Shown here in pieces: positions 25,245 through 39,200 of a stretch of DNA of 64,000 nt; positions within the stretch are counted from its first letter, which is position 1, and each line of letters starts with the position of its first letter. Position numbers and translations under genes: made by a program. The stretch lies in assembly GCA_029961685.1 (NCBI GenBank), contig JARWKL010000010.1:18683931-18747930 (forward strand). The letters are read 5' to 3'. The notes beneath the pieces are model-generated. The model saw only the letters and a program-made list of their open reading frames with translations. It was not told the origin of the DNA and searched no databases. Source of the stretch: Aristolochia californica (lineage: Eukaryota > Streptophyta > Magnoliopsida > Piperales > Aristolochiaceae).

Positions 25245-25249
25245 AATGA
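25245..25249. other. Strand-switch (inversion) junction with 5-bp microhomology
   Basis: Left of this point the sequence is a + monomer reading ATAGATCACAACAAAATGA, which normally continues into AAATTTTAG. Right of it the sequence reads AATGAGCGTTTGTTATTCTC, which is the minus-orientation form of another part of the monomer (normally preceded by GAGAATTT). AATGA is shared by both sides. In a complete monomer such as 21,002-21,673 the two joined points lie at offsets of about 243 and 503, so the arms meet about 260 bp out of phase. A fold-back read artefact would give mirror symmetry at the junction, and that is not seen here. The likely origin is end joining or template switching between opposed arrays. 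Confidence 0.93.
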
Positions 25250-27057
25250 GCGTTTGTTATTCTCTATAAAAGGTTTGGATCCATCTATCATTTGCATCTT
25301 TAACATGTTTCAAGCATGCATATATATTTTTAAAACATGTGTAGAAGAAATCCATTTATTATAAAATTCCAACAAATTGGGTTAGACTAGTGGAATTTTC
25401 CAAACTTGGAGAACAAAAATTTTGTGTTCATTTGTGGTGTGTGTATAAATTTTCTTTACTTACATTTCTTATTGTTTTAAATTTTTTCCATACATAAACT
25501 CTAAAATTTTTATTTTTTTGTCATCTATTTGACTTTTTTGTCTACGGGATGAAGGGAGAGGGAAAACTGAAAGTTTTGATTTAAGAAAAAAGTATACATC
25601 TAAAAAGGAAATGCACAATGCAAAAATTTGGAGAGAGATAATTCCAAATAGTGTATGATATTTTTTTGGATTGTAAACTCCTTTAAGTTTTTATATATTA
25701 GGTTTTGCAATCGTCGGGAAAAAGGGGAGGCAGAGTATTTTTAATTGAGTGTTGACTCCCAAACCATAAGTCATTTCTTACAAAAATATAGCCCGTTACG
25801 CATGATACATCACTTTACAATCATCCATGATTGTTTGGTCGGCTTTTTGTAAATTGGCAAAATAATGGCTTGTTTGTCTTGGGTAATTATCCCACCGCAC
25901 GTTCACTTGAGAATTTAATGAGCGTTTTTTATTCACTTTAAAAGGTTTGGATCCATAGGCCATTTGCATATTTAACATGTTTCAAGGATGCATGTCCATT
26001 TTTAAAACATGTGTAGAAGAAATCCATTTTTTTATAAAATTCCAAGCTATTAGGGTTGAATTAGTGGAATTTCCCAAACTTGGATAACTAAGTTTTTGTG
26101 TTCATTCCAGGTGTGTGAATAAATTTTCTTTACTTAAATTTGTAATTGTTTTAAAAATTTTCCATACATAAACTCTAAAATTTTCAATTTGTTGTGACCT
26201 ATTTGCATTTTTTGTTTACGGGATGAAGGGACAGCGGAAACTCAAAGTTTTAATTTAAGAAAAATATATACTTCTTAAATGGAAACAAATGTAGAGAGAG
26301 ATGATTCCAAAGAGTGTCAGTAATTTTTACGGAATGTAAAATACTTTTAGTTTTTAAATATTTGGTTTTGCAGTCATCATTAAAAGAAGGAGGCGGGGGA
26401 TTTTTAATGGAGTGTTGACTCCCAATCCATAAGTCATTTCTTAAAAAAATATAGCCCATTACGGATTATAAATCACTTCACAATCATCAATGATTTTTGG
26501 TCAACTTTTCTTAAATGGGTAAAATAATGGCTTGTTTAACTCGGGTAAATATCCCACTGCACGTTCACTTGAGAATTTAATGAGCGTTTGTTATTTTGTT
26601 TAAAAGGTTTTGATCCACAGGTCATTTGCATATTTAACATGTTTCAAGCATGAATATCCATTTTTAAAATATGCGTAAAATAAATCCCTTTTTTTATAAA
26701 ATTCCAAGATATTAGCGTTGAACTAGTGGAATTTCCCAAACTTGGATAACAAAACTTTTGTTTTCATTTGTGGTGTGTGAATAAATTTTCTTTACTTACA
26801 TTTGTTATTGTTTTAAAATTTTTCCATACATGAACTCTAAAATTTTCATTTTGTTATGATCTATTTGCCTTTTTTGTTTATAGGATCAAGGGAGAGTGAA
26901 AAATCAAAGTTTTTATTTAAAAAAAAGTATACATCTAAAATGGAAATGCATAATGCACTAATGTAGAGAGAGATAATTCCAAAGAGAGTCTGTAATTTTT
27001 AGGGATTGTAAACTCCTTTTAGTTTTTATATATTAAGTTTTATAATCGATGGGAAAA

Positions 27058-27069
27058 GGGGGGGGGGGG
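27058..27069 (+). repeat. Homopolymer run of 12 G
   Basis: It is the counterpart of the 44,066 run in the corresponding monomer lineage and sits between GGGAAAA and TTTAACTGAG. Confidence 0.8.
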
Positions 27070-28305
27070 TTTAACTGAGTGTAGACTCCCAATACATATG
27101 TAATTTCTTACAAAAATATACCCCGTTAGGGATGATAAATCACTTTACAATCACTATGATTGTTTAGTCAGCTTTTTGTAAATAGGCAAAATAATGGCTT
27201 GTTTGACTTGGGTAAGTATCTCACTACCCGTTCAATTGAGAATTTAATGAGTGTTTGTTATTATCTTTAAAAGTTTATGATCAATAGGTCATTTGCATCT
27301 TTAACATGTTTCAAGCATGCATATCTATTTTTAAAACATATGTAAAAGAAATCCCTTGCTTATAAAATTTCAAGCAATTAGGGTTAGACAAGTGGAATTT
27401 CCAAAAATTGGATAACAAAAATTTTGTGTTCATTTGTGGTGTGTGAATAAATTTTCTTTACTTACATTTGTTGTTGTTTTAAATTTTTCCATACATAAAG
27501 TCTAAAATATTCATTAGGTTGTCATCTATTTGACTTTTTTGTATACGGGATGAAGGGAGAGCGAAAACTCAAAGTTTTGATTAAAGAAAAAAGTATTCAT
27601 CTAAAATGGAAATGAAAAATTGTGGAGAGAGATAATTCCATAGAGAGTTTGATATTTTTTTGGATTGTAAACTCCTTTTAGTTTTTATATATTAGGTTTT
27701 GCAATCTTCGGGAAAAGGGGGTCGTGGGATTTTTATCCGAGTGTTGAGTCCCAATCCATAAGTCATTTCTTACAAAAAATATAGCCCGTTACGCATCATA
27801 AATCACTTTAAAAACATCTACGATTGTTAGCTCAGCTTTTTGTAAATGGGAAAAATAATGGCTTGTTTGACTCGATTAAATATCCCACTGCATGTTCACT
27901 TGAGAATTTAATGAGCGTTTGTTATTCCCTTTAAAAGGTTTGGATCCATAGGTCATTTGCATATTTAACATGTTTGAAGTTTGCAGATCCATTTTTAAAA
28001 CATATGTAGAAGAAATCTCTTTCTTATTAAATTTCAAGCAATTAGGGTTCAACTCATGGAATTTCCCAAACTCGGATAACAAAAATTTTGTGTTCATTGT
28101 GGTGTGTGAATAAATTTTCTTTACCTACATTTGTTATTGTTTTAAATTTACCACATACATAAACTGTAAAATTTTTATTTTTTTATGATCTATTTGCCTT
28201 TTTTGTATAAGAAAAATGTATACATCTAAAATGGAAATGCACAATGCACATATGTACAATGAGATAATTCCAAAGAGTGTCTGTAAGTTTTAGGGATTGT
28301 AAACT

Positions 28306-28326
28306 CCTTATATTTTTTAACTGAGT
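28306..28326 (-). other. Shared internal deletion, site 1 of 3
   Basis: The normal TTTTTATATATTAGGTTTTGC...GGGGGATTTTTAACTGAG is collapsed so that CTCCTTATATTTT runs straight into TTAACTGAGTG. About 55-60 bp, including the whole G-rich tract, is lost. Equivalent joins are at about 41,501-41,512 and 47,325-47,337. A shared, rare deletion is strong evidence of common descent of these three segments. Confidence 0.85.
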
Positions 28327-30949
28327 GTTGACTCCCAATCCATATGTCATTTCTTACAAAAATATAGACCGTTACGTATAATAAATCACTTTACTATCAT
28401 CTATGATTATTAGGTCAGCTTTTTGTAAATGGGCAAAATAATGGCTTGTTTGACTCGGGTAAATATCCCAATGCACATTCACTATAAAATTTAAGGAACA
28501 TTTTTTATTCTCTATAAAAGGTTTGGATCCATCGGTCATTTGCAACTTTAACATGTTTCAGACATGCATATATTTTTTAAAATCATGTGCAGAAGAAATG
28601 CATTTCTTATAAAAATCCAAGTAATTAGGGTTAGACTAGTGGAATTTCCAAAACTTGGATAACAAAAATTTTGTGTTCATTTGTGGTGTGTGAATAAATT
28701 TTCCTTACTAATATTTGTTATTGTTTTAAATTTTTTCAATACATAAAACTCTAAAATTTTCATTTTGTAGTCATCTATTTGACTTTTTTGTTTACGGGAT
28801 GAAGGGAGAGCGAAAACTCAAAGTTTGGATTTAAGAAAAAAGTATACATCTAAAACGGAAATGCACAATGCACAAATGTGGAGAGATAATTCCAAAGAGT
28901 GTCTGATATTTTTTGGGATTGTAAACTCCTTTTAGTTTTTATATATTAGGTTTTACAATCGTCGGGAAAATGGAGAGGCAGAGGATTTTAACTGAGTGTT
29001 GACTCCCAAACCATAAGTCATTTCTTACAAAAATAAAGCCCGTTACGCATGATAAATTACTTAGCAATCATCTATGATTGTTAGGTCAACTTTTTGTAAA
29101 TAGGCAAAATAATGGCTTGTTTGTCTTGGGTAATTATCCCACCGCACCATCACTTGAGAATTTAATGAGCGTTTTATATTCTCATTAAAAGGTTTGGATC
29201 CATAGGTCATTTGCTTATTTAACATGTTTGAAGCATGCATATCCATTTTTAAAACATGTTAGAAGAAATCCCTTTTTTTATAAAATTCCTAGCTATTAGG
29301 GTTGAACTAGTAGAATTTCCCTAACTTGGATAACAAAACTTTTGTGTTCATTTCTGGTGTTTGAATAAATTTTCTTTACATATATTTGTTATTATTTTAA
29401 AATTTTCCAAACATAAACTCTAAAAGTTTCATTTTGTTGTGATCTACTTACCTTTTTTGTTTACGAGAAGAAGGAATAGCGAAAACTCAAAGTTTTGATT
29501 TAAGAAAAAAGTATACATCTAAAATGGAAATGCACAATTCACATATGTAGAGAGCGATAATTCCAAAGATTGTCTGTAATTTATATGGATTGTAAACTCC
29601 TTTTAGTTTTTATATATTTGGTTTTGAATTCGTGGGGAAAAGGAGGAGGCAAGGGATTTTTAACTGAGTGTTGACTACCAATCCATAGCTCGTTACACAT
29701 GGTAAATCACTTTACAATCATCTATGGTTGTTAGGTCAACTTTTTGTAAAAAGAAAAAATAATGGCTTGTTTGAGTCAGGTAAATATCCCACCGCATGTT
29801 CACTGGAATATTTAATGAGCATTGGTTATTCTCTTTAAAATGTTTGGATCCATAGGTCATTTTCATCTCTAACATGTTTCAAGCATGCATATCCATTTTT
29901 AAAACGTGTGCAGAAGAAATCTCTTTCTTATAAAATTACAAGCAATTAGGGTTGAACTCATAAAATTTCCAAAACTTGGATAACAAAACTTTTGTGTTCA
30001 TTTGTGGTGTGTGAATAAATTTTTTTTACTTACATTTGTTATTGTTTTAAATTGTTTCCATACATAAACTCTAAAATTTTCATTTTGTTGTGATCTATTT
30101 GCCTTTTTTTTTACGGGATGAAAGGAGAGCAAACACTCAAAGTTTTGATTTAAGAAAAAATTATAGATATAAAATAGATATGCACAATGCAAAAAATAGA
30201 GAGAGAGATATTTCCAAAGAGTGTCTGAAATTTTTTGGATTGTAAACTCCTTTTAGCTTTTATATATTAGGTTTTGCAATCGTCGGCAAATAGGGGAGGT
30301 GGGGATTTTTAATTGAGTGTTGATTCCCAATCCATATTTCATTTCCTATAAAAATATAGCTAGTTACATAAGATAAATCACATTACAATCATCTATGATT
30401 ATAGGTCAGCTTTTTTAAATGGGCAAAATAATGGCATGTTTGACTCAGGTAATTATCCCACAACACGTTCACTTGAAACTTTAAAGACCGTTTGTTATTA
30501 TCTTTAAAAGGTTTGGAACCATAGGTGATTTGCATATTTAACATGTTTCAAGCATGCATATCAATTTTTAAAACATGTGCAGAAGAAATCCCTCTTTTAT
30601 GAAATTCCAAGCTATTAGGGTTAAACTAGTGGAATTTCCCAAACTTGGATAACAAAACTATTGTTTTCATTTGTTGTGTGTGAATAAATTTTCTTTACTT
30701 AAATTTTTTATTGTTTTAAAAATTTTTCCATACATAAACTCTAAAATTTTCATTTTATTATGATCTATTTACCTTTTTTGTTTACGGGATGAAGGGAGAG
30801 TGAAAACTCAAAGTTTTTATTTAAGAAAAAAGTATGAAATTAAATTGGAAATACATACTGCACTAATGTAGAGAGAGATAATTACAAAGAGTGTCTATAA
30901 TTTTTAGGGATTGTAAACTCCTTTTAGTTTTTATATATTACTCTTTAAA

Positions 30950-32290
30950 ATCGATAGGAAAAGGGGACGTGGGTTGGTTTTAAGTGAGTGTTGACTCCCA
31001 ATACATATGTCATTTCTTACTAAAAGATGGCCCGTTACACATGTTAAATCACTTTACAATCATCTATGAATGTTTGGTAAGCTTTTTGTGAATAGGCAAA
31101 ATAATGGCTTCTTTGACTTAGGTAAATATCCCACTGCACGTTCAATTAAGAATTTAATGAGCATTTGTCATTATCTTTAAAAGTTTTGGATCCATAGGTC
31201 ATTTGCATCTTTAACATGTTTCAAGAATGCATATCTATTTTTAAAACATGTGTAAAAGAAATCCCTTTCTTATAAAATTCCATGTAATTAGGGTTAGACA
31301 AGTGGAATTTCCAAAACTTGGATAACAAAAATTTTGTGTTCATTTGTGGTCTGTGAATAAATTTTGTTTACTTACATTTGTTATTTTTTAATTTTTTCCA
31401 TACATAAACTCTAAAATTTTCATTTAGCCGTCATCTATTTGACTTTTTTGTTAATGGGATGAAGGGTAAGCATAAACTCAAAATTTTGATTTAAGAAAAA
31501 AGTACACATCTTAAATGGAAATGCACAATGCACAAATGTGGACAGTGATAATTCCAAAGAGTGTTTGATATTTTTTTGGATTGTAAACACCTTTTAATTT
31601 TTATATATTTGGTTTTGCAATCGTCGGGAAAAGGGGGAGTCGAGGTATTTTAACTGTGTTGACTCCCAATCCATAAGTCATTTCGTACAAAAATATAGCC
31701 CGTTACGCAAGATAAAATCACTTTAAAAACATCTACGATTGTTAGGTCAGTTTTTTTGTAAATGGGCAAAATAATGGCTTGTTTGACTCGGTTAAATATC
31801 CCACCACACGTTCACTTTAGAATTTAATGAGCGTTTGTTATTCTCTTTAAATGGTTTGGATCCATAGGTCATTTGCATATTTAACATGTTTCAAGCTTGC
31901 ATATCCATTTTTAAAATATGTGTAGAAGAAATCTCTTTCTTATAAAATTCCAAGTTATTAGGGTTGAACTCGTGGAATTTCCTAAACTTAGATAACAAAA
32001 ATTTTGTGTTCATTTGTGGTGTGTGAATAAATTTTCTTTCCTTACATTTGTTATTTTTTAAAATTTATTTCTTACATAAACTCTAAAATTTTCATTTGTT
32101 TATGATCTATTTGCCTTTTTTGTTTACATGATTGGGATGTACATCTAAAATTGAAATGCACAATGCACAAATGTACAAAGAGATAAATCCAAAGAGTGTC
32201 TATAAATTTTAGGGATTGTAAACTCCTTTTAGTTTTTATATATTAGGTTTTGCAATCGTCAAGACAAGTGGGAGGCGGAGGATTTTTAAC
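30950..32290 (-). repeat. Segmental module Y, copy 1
   Basis: It follows X. Its markers are AAAATCGATAGG at about 30,948, GTCGAGGTATTTTAACTGTGTTGAC at about 31,639 (the normal form has AACTGAGTGTTGAC), and a deletion joining GTTTAC(ATGATT)GGG to ATGTACATC near 32,126-32,140. The last two recur at 44,749 and 45,240, and again at 58,957 and 59,448. Confidence 0.72.
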
Positions 32291-33299
32291 AGAGTGATGA
32301 CTTCGAAACCATAAGTCATTTCTTACAAAAATATCGCCCGTTATGCATGATAAATCACTTTACAATCATCTATGAATTTTAGGACAACTTTGTTTAAATG
32401 GGTAAAATAATGGCTTATTTGACTCGGTTAAATATCCCAATGCACGTTCACTTGAGAATTTAATGAGCTTTTGTTATTTTCCGTAAAAGGTTTGGATCCA
32501 TTGGTCATTTGCATCTTTAACATGTTTCAAGCATGCATTTCCATTTTTAAAACATGTGTAGCAGAAATCTCTTTCTTAGAAAATTCCAAGCTATTAGGGT
32601 TGAACTTGCGGAATTTCCCAAACTTGGATAAAAAAAATTTTGTGTTCATTTGTGGTGTGTGATTAAATTTTCGTTACTTACATTTGTTATTGTTTTAAAT
32701 TTTTTCATACTTAAAGTCAAAAATTTTCATTTTGTTGTGATCTATTTGCCTTTTATGTCTAGGGGATGAATGGTGAGCAAAAACTCAAATTTTTTATTTA
32801 ATAAAAAAGTATAATTGCAAAGTGTGTCTGTAATTTTTTGGGATTTTAAACTCCTTTTAGTTTTTATATCTGAGGTTTAGCAATCATCGGGAAAAGAGGG
32901 AGGCGGGGGATTTTTAACTGACTGTTGACTCTCAATCCAAAGGTTATTTCTTTAAAAAATATATCCCATTACCCATTTTAAATTACTTTACAATCCTCTA
33001 TAATTGTTAGGTCAGCTTTTTGTAAATTGACAAAATAATGGTTTGTTTGACTTGGGTAAATATCCCACCGCACGTTCACAAGAGAATTTAATGAGCGTTT
33101 GTTATTCTCTTTAAAAGGTTAGGATCCATAGGTCATTTGTATCTTTAACATGTTTCAAGCATGCATATCCATTTTTAAGAAATGTGTAGAAGAAAACCTT
33201 TTTTTTATAAAATTCCAAGCAATTAGGGTTAGACTAGTGAAATTTCCCAAACCTGGATAACAAAAATTTTGCGTTCATTTATGGTGTGTGAATAAATTT

Positions 33300-36240
33300 T
33301 TGTTACTTAAATTTGTTATTTTTTAAAAAAATTTCCATACATAAACTCTAAAATTTTCCTTTTGTAGTCATCTATTTGACTTTTTTGTTTACGGGATGAT
33401 GGAGAACGAAAAATAAAAGTTTTGATTTAAGAAAAAAGTATACTTCTAAAATGGAAATGCACAATGCACAAATGTGGACAGAGATAATTCCAAAGAGTGT
33501 CTGATTTTTTTTGGATTGTAAACTCTTTTTAGTTTTTATATATTAGGTTTTACAATCGTCGGGAAAATGGAGAGGCAAAGGATTTTTAACTGAGTATTGA
33601 CTCCCATACCATAAGTCATTTCTTAAAAAAATGTAGACCGTTACGCATGATAAACTACTTTACAATCATCTATGATTGTTTGGTCAACTTTTTGTACATT
33701 AGAAAAATTATGGCTTGTTTGTCTTGGGTAATTATCCCACCGCACGTTCACTTGAGAATTTAATGAGCATTTTTTATTCTCTTTAAAAGGTTTGGATCCA
33801 TAGGTCATTTGCATATTTAACATGTTTGAAGCATGCATATCCATTTTTAAAACATGTAGAAGAAATCCCTTTTTTATAAAATTCCAAGCTATTAGGGTTG
33901 AACTAGTGGAATTTCCCAAACTTGGATAACAAAACTTTTGTGTTCATTTCTGGTGTTTGAATAAATTTTCTTTACTTACATTTGTTATTGTTTTAAAATT
34001 TTCCAACCATAAACTTTAAAAGTTTCATTTTTTTGTGATCTACTTACCTTTTTTGTTTATGAGATGAAGGAATAGCTAAAACTCAAAGTTTTGATTTAAG
34101 AAAAAAGTATACATCTAAAATGGAAATGCACAATTCACATATGAAGAGAGCGATAATTCCAAAGATTGTATGTAATTTTTATGGATTGTAAACTCCTTTT
34201 AATTTTTATATATTTGGTTTTGAATTCGTGGGGAAAAGGGGGAGGCGGGGGATTTTTAACTGAGTGTTGACTCCCAATCCATAAGTCATTTCTTACAAAA
34301 ATATAGCCCGTTACGCTTGATAAATCACTTTACAATCATCTATGGTTGTTAGGTCAGCTTTTTGTAAAAAGGAAAAATAATGGCTTGTTTGACTCAGGTA
34401 AATATCCCACAGCAAGTTCACTGGAAAATTTAATGAGCGTTGGTTATTCTCTTTTAAATCTTTGGATCCATAGGTCATTTTCATCTCTATCATGTTTCAA
34501 GCATGCATATCCATTTTTAAAACATGTATAGAATAAATCTCTTTCTTACAAAATTCCAAGCAATTAGGGTTGAACTCATAGAATTTCCAAAACTTGGATA
34601 CAAAACTGTTGTTTTCATTTGTGGTGTGTGAATAAATTTTCTTTACTTACATTTGTTATCATTTTAAATTGTTTCCATACATAAACTCTACAATTTTTAT
34701 TTTGTTGTGATCTATTTGCCTTTTTTTTATGGGAAGAAGGGAGTGCAAACACTCAAAGTTTTGATTTAAGAAAAAAGTATATATCTAAAATGGATATGCA
34801 CAATGCAAAAATGTAGAGAGAGATATCTTCAAAGTGTGTTTGAAATTTTTTGGATTGTAAACTCCTTTTAGTTTTTGGATATTAGGTTTTGCAGACGTCG
34901 GCAAATAGGGAGGCGGGGGATTTTTAATTGACTTTTGATTCCCAATCCATATGTCATTTCCTACAAAAATATAGCTAGTTACACATGATAAATCACATTA
35001 CAATCATCTATGATTGTAGGTCAGCCTTTTTTAAATGTGCAAACTAATGGCCAGTTTGACTCAGGTAATTATCCCACAGCACGTTCACTTGAAAATTTAA
35101 TGAGCGTTTATTATTATCTTTAAAAGGTTTGGATCCATAGGTGATTTGCATATTTAACATGTTTCAAGCATGCATATCCATTTTTAAAACATGTGTAGAA
35201 GAAATCCTTTTTTTTATAAAATTCCAACCTATTAGGGTTGAACTAGTGGAATTTCCCAAACTTGGATAACAAAACTTTTGTTTTCATTTGTGGTGTGTGG
35301 ATAAATTTTCTTTACTTACATTTGTTATTGCTTTAAAATTTTTCCATACATAAACTCTAAATTTTTCATTTTGTTATGATCTATTTTCCTTTTTTGTTTA
35401 CGGGATGAAGGGAGAGTGAAAACTCAAAAGTTTTTAATTAAGAAAAAGTATACATCTTAAATGGAAATGCATAATGCACTAATGTAAAGAGAGATAATTA
35501 CAAAGTGTGTCTATAATTTTTAGGGATTGTAAAGTCCTTTTAGTTTTTATATATTAGGTTTTAAAATCGATAGGAAAAGGTTGACTCCCAATCCATATGT
35601 CATTTCTTTCTAAAATATAGCCTGTTACACATGATAAATCACTTTACAATCATCTATGAATGTTTGGTCAGATTTTTTTAAATAGGCAAAATAATGGCTT
35701 GTTTTACTTAGGTAAATATCCCACTGCACGTTCAATTGAGAATTTAATGTGCATTTGTTATTATTTTTAAAAGTTTTGGATCCGTAGGTCATTTGTATCG
35801 TTAACATGTTTCAAGCATGCATATCTATTTTTAAAACATGTGTAAAAGAAATCCCTTTCTTATAAAATTCCAAACAATTAGGGTTAGACAAGTGGAATTT
35901 CCAAAACTTGAATAAAAAATATTTTGTGTTCATTTGCGGTGTGTGTATAAATTTTCTTTACTTACATTTGTTATTGTTTTAAATTTTTTCCATACATAAA
36001 CTCTAAAATTTTCATTTAGTTGTCAACTATTTGACTTTTTTGTTTATGGGATGAAGGGAGAGAGAAAACTCAAAGTTTTGATTTAAGAAAAAAGGACACA
36101 TTTAAAATGGAAATGCACAATGCACAAATGTGGAGAGTGATAATTCCAAAGAGTGTCTGATATTTTTTTGGATTGTAAACTTCTTTTAGCTTTTATATAT
36201 TAGGGTTTTCAATCGTCGGGAAAAGGGGGAGGCGGGGGAT
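33300..36240 (-). repeat. Partial X-Y copy, offset 4.6 kb from copy 1
   Basis: From about 33.3 kb the sequence tracks 28.7-31.6 kb at a spacing of about 4,600 bp. Shared forms are TTGTCTTGGGTAATTATCCC (29,121 and 33,719), AAAAGTTTCATTT with CTACTTACC (about 29,422 and 34,018), CACAATTCACATATG with GAGAGCGATAATTCC (29,532 and 34,129), ATATAGCTAGTTACA (about 30,353 and 34,970) and AAAATCGATAGGAAAAGG (about 30,948 and 35,562). The match fades after about 36,230, where a deletion near 36,266-36,275 follows. Confidence 0.72.
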
Positions 36241-39200
36241 TTTTAACTGAGTGTTTACTCCCAATCAATATGATAGTTAGGTCAGCTTTTTGTAAAAGGG
36301 CAACATAATGGCTTGTTTGACTCGAGTAAATATCCCACCGCTCGTTCATTTGAGAATTTAATGAGTGTTTGTTATTCTTTTTAAAAGGTTTAGATCCATA
36401 GGTCATTTGAATCTTTAACATGTTTCAAGCAAGCATGTCCATTTTTAAAACATGTGTAGAAGAAATCCCTTGTTTATTAAATTTCAATCTATTAGGGTTG
36501 AGCTAGTGGAATTTACAAAACTTGAATAACTAAACTTTTGTGTACATTTGTGGTGTGTGAATAAATTTTCTTTACTTAGATTTGTTATTGTTTTAAAATT
36601 TTTCCATACATAAATTCTAAAATTTTCATTTTGTTGTGATCTATTTACGTTTTTTGTTTACAGGATGAAGGGAGAGCGAAAACTCAAAGTTGTGACTTAA
36701 GAAAAAAGTATACATCAAAAATGGTAATGCATAATGCAATAATGTAGAGAGAGATAATTCTGAAGGGTGTCTGTAACTTTTAGTGATTGTAAAGTCCTTT
36801 TATTTTTTAAATATGAGGTTTTGTAATCGTTGGGAAAAGGGGGAGACAAGGGATTTTTAATAGAGTGTTGACTCCCAATCCATAAGTCATTTACTAAAAA
36901 AATTTACCCCGGTAAGCAGGATAAATCACTTTACAATAATCTATGATTGTTAGGTCAACTTTTTTTAAAAGGGCAAAATATTGGCTTGTTTGACTCGTGT
37001 AATTATCCCACCTGGCGTTCACTTGAGAATTTAATGACCGTTTGTTATTCTCTTTAGAAGGTTTGGATCCATAGGTCATTTTCTAAGTTAACTTGTTTCA
37101 AGCATGCATATCCATTTTTAAAACATGTGTAGAAGAAATCCCTTTTTTATAAAATTCCATGCTATTAGGTTTGAACTCGTGGAATTACCCAAACTTGGAT
37201 AACAAAACTTTTGTGTTCATTTGTGGTGTGTGAATAACTTTTCTTTACTTAAATTTTTTATTTTTAAAATTTTTTTCCATCCATAAACTCTAAAATTTTT
37301 ATTTTGTTGTGATCTATTTACATTTTTTTTAACAGGATGATGGGAGAGCAAAAATTCAAAATTTTGATTTTAGAAAAAAGCAAACATCTAAAATGGAAAT
37401 TCACAATGCACAAATGTAGACAGAGATAATTCCTAAGAGTGTCTGTAAATTTTAGGGATTGTAAACTCTATTTATTTTTTTATATATATTAGGTTTTGCA
37501 ACTCTTGGGAAAAGGGGGAGGCGAGGGATTTTTAACAGAGTGTTGAATTCCAATCAATAAGTCATTTCTTACAAAAAAAAAAATAGGCAGTTATGCATGA
37601 TAAATCATTATAAAATCATCTACAATTGTTAGGTCAACTTTTAGTAAATGGGCAAAATAGTGGCTTGTTTGACTAGGTTAAATATCCCACCAAACGTTCA
37701 CTTGAGAATTTAATGAGCATTTGTTATTCTTTTTTAAAAGGTTTGGGTCCATCGGTCATTTGCATCTTGAACATGTTTCAAGCTTGCATATCCATTTTAA
37801 AAACATGTGTAGAAGAAATCACTTTCTTATAAAATTCCAACCTATAAGGGTTAAACTCGTGGAATTTCCCAAACTTGGATAACAAAAATTTTGTGTTCAT
37901 TTGTGGTGAGTGCAAAAATTTTCTTTACTTACATTTGTCATTCTTTTAAATTTATTCCATACATAAACTCTAAAATTTTAATTTTGTTAAGATCTATTTG
38001 CCTTTTTTGTTTACGGGATGAAGGGAGAGCAAAAAAATCAAAGTTCTAATTTATGAAAAAAGTATACATCTAAAATGGAAATGCACAATGCACATATGTA
38101 CAGAGAGATAATTCCAAAGAGTGTCTACAATTTTTAGGGATTGTAAAATCATTTTATTTTTTATATATTTGGTTTTGCAATCGTAAGGAAAAGAGGGAGG
38201 AAGGGGATTTTTAACTGAGTGTTGACTCCAAATCCATAAGTCAATTCTTTAAAAAATATAGCCCGTTACTCAGGATAAATCACTTTACAATCACCTATGA
38301 TTATTAGGTCAACTTTTTGTAAATGGGCTAAATAGTGGCTTGTTTGACTCGGGTAAATATCCCAACGCACGTTCACTTGAGAATTTAATGAGTGTTTGTT
38401 ATTCTCTATAAAAGGTTTGGATCCATCGGTCATTTGCATCTTTAACATGTTTCATGCATGCATATATATTTTTAAAACATGTGTAGAAGAAATCCATTTC
38501 TTATAAAATTTCAAGCAATTAGGGTTAGACTAGTGGAATTTCCCAAACTTGGATAACAAAAATTTTGTGTTCATTTGTGGTGTGTGAATAAATTTTCGTT
38601 ACTTACATTTCTTATTGTTTTTAATTTTTTCCATACATAAATTCTAAAATTTTCTTTTGGTTGTCATCTATTTGACTTTTTTGTTTACGGGATGAAGGGA
38701 GAGCGAAAACTCAAAGTTTTGATTTAAGAAAAAAAGTATAAATCTAAAATGGAAATGTAAAATGCACAAATGAGGGGAGAGATAATTCCAAAGAGTGTCT
38801 GATATTTTTAAGGATTGTAAACTCCTTATAGTTTTTATAAATTAGGATTTTCAATTGTCGGGAAAAGGGGGAGGCAGAGGATTTTTAACTGAGTGTTGAC
38901 TCCCAAACCATAAGTCATTTCTTACAAAAATATAGCTCGTTACGCATGATAAATCATTTTACAATCATCTATGATTGTTTGGTCAGCTTTTTGTAAATTG
39001 GAAAAATAATGGCTTGTTTGTCTTGGGTAATTTTCCCACCACATGTTCACTTGAGAATTTAATGAGCGTTTGTTATTCTCCTCAGAAGGTTTGGATCCAT
39101 AGGTCATTTGCATATTTGACATGTTTCAAGCATGCATGTCCATTTTTAAAACATGTGTAGAAGAAATCCCTTTTTTATAAAATTCCAAGCTATTTGGGTT

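Larger units (their letters stand above)
1..25249 (+). repeat. Satellite array, left arm: about 38 head-to-tail monomers of about 670 bp
   Basis: This stretch is one tandem array. The landmark CAACACTCAGTTAAAAATCC (or a close variant) recurs at about 28, 661, 1331, 2002, 2674, 3328, 4000, 4669, 5489, 6163, 6834, 7524, 8197, 8880, 9553, 10225, 10897, 11572, 12242, 12914, 13585, 14249, 14919, 15590, 16259, 16901, 17574, 18197, 18860, 19516, 20329, 21002, 21674, 22331, 22998, 23669, 24344 and 25014. Most intervals are 670-675 bp; shorter ones (623-657) reflect small deletions. The two intervals of 820 and 813 bp contain the retroelement chimeras. Monomers differ by scattered substitutions and short indels, so the array is old or weakly homogenised. 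Apart from the retroelement tails I see no gene in it. Strand '+' is an arbitrary naming of this orientation. Confidence 0.97.
26400..30950 (-). repeat. Segmental module X, copy 1
   Basis: It is defined by a series of private variants in fixed order. These are ATTACGGATTATAAATCAC at about 26,459, a G-rich GTTTAACTGAG unit at 27,058, GTCGTGGGATTTTT at about 27,721, a unit with a deletion joining CTCCTTATATTTT to TTAACTGAG near 28,310, TTTGAATAA after CATTTCTGGTG near 29,350, TTTTCATCTCTAACATG near 29,860, and TCCATATTTCATTTCCTA near 30,330. The same order recurs at about 39.55-43.97 kb and 45.40-49.85 kb. Ends are approximate. Confidence 0.75.

Noticed and set aside
25245..25249. Fold-back sequencing or assembly artefact as the cause of the strand switch
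   Set aside because: A fold-back would place the reverse complement of the preceding bases right after the junction. The sequence that follows comes from a different part of the monomer. An assembly misjoin is still possible and is left as a check.
33641..33919. A 92-codon open frame on the minus strand
   Set aside because: It is the recurrent 60-codon satellite frame extended upstream because this unit lacks a stop. It gives no independent evidence of a gene.
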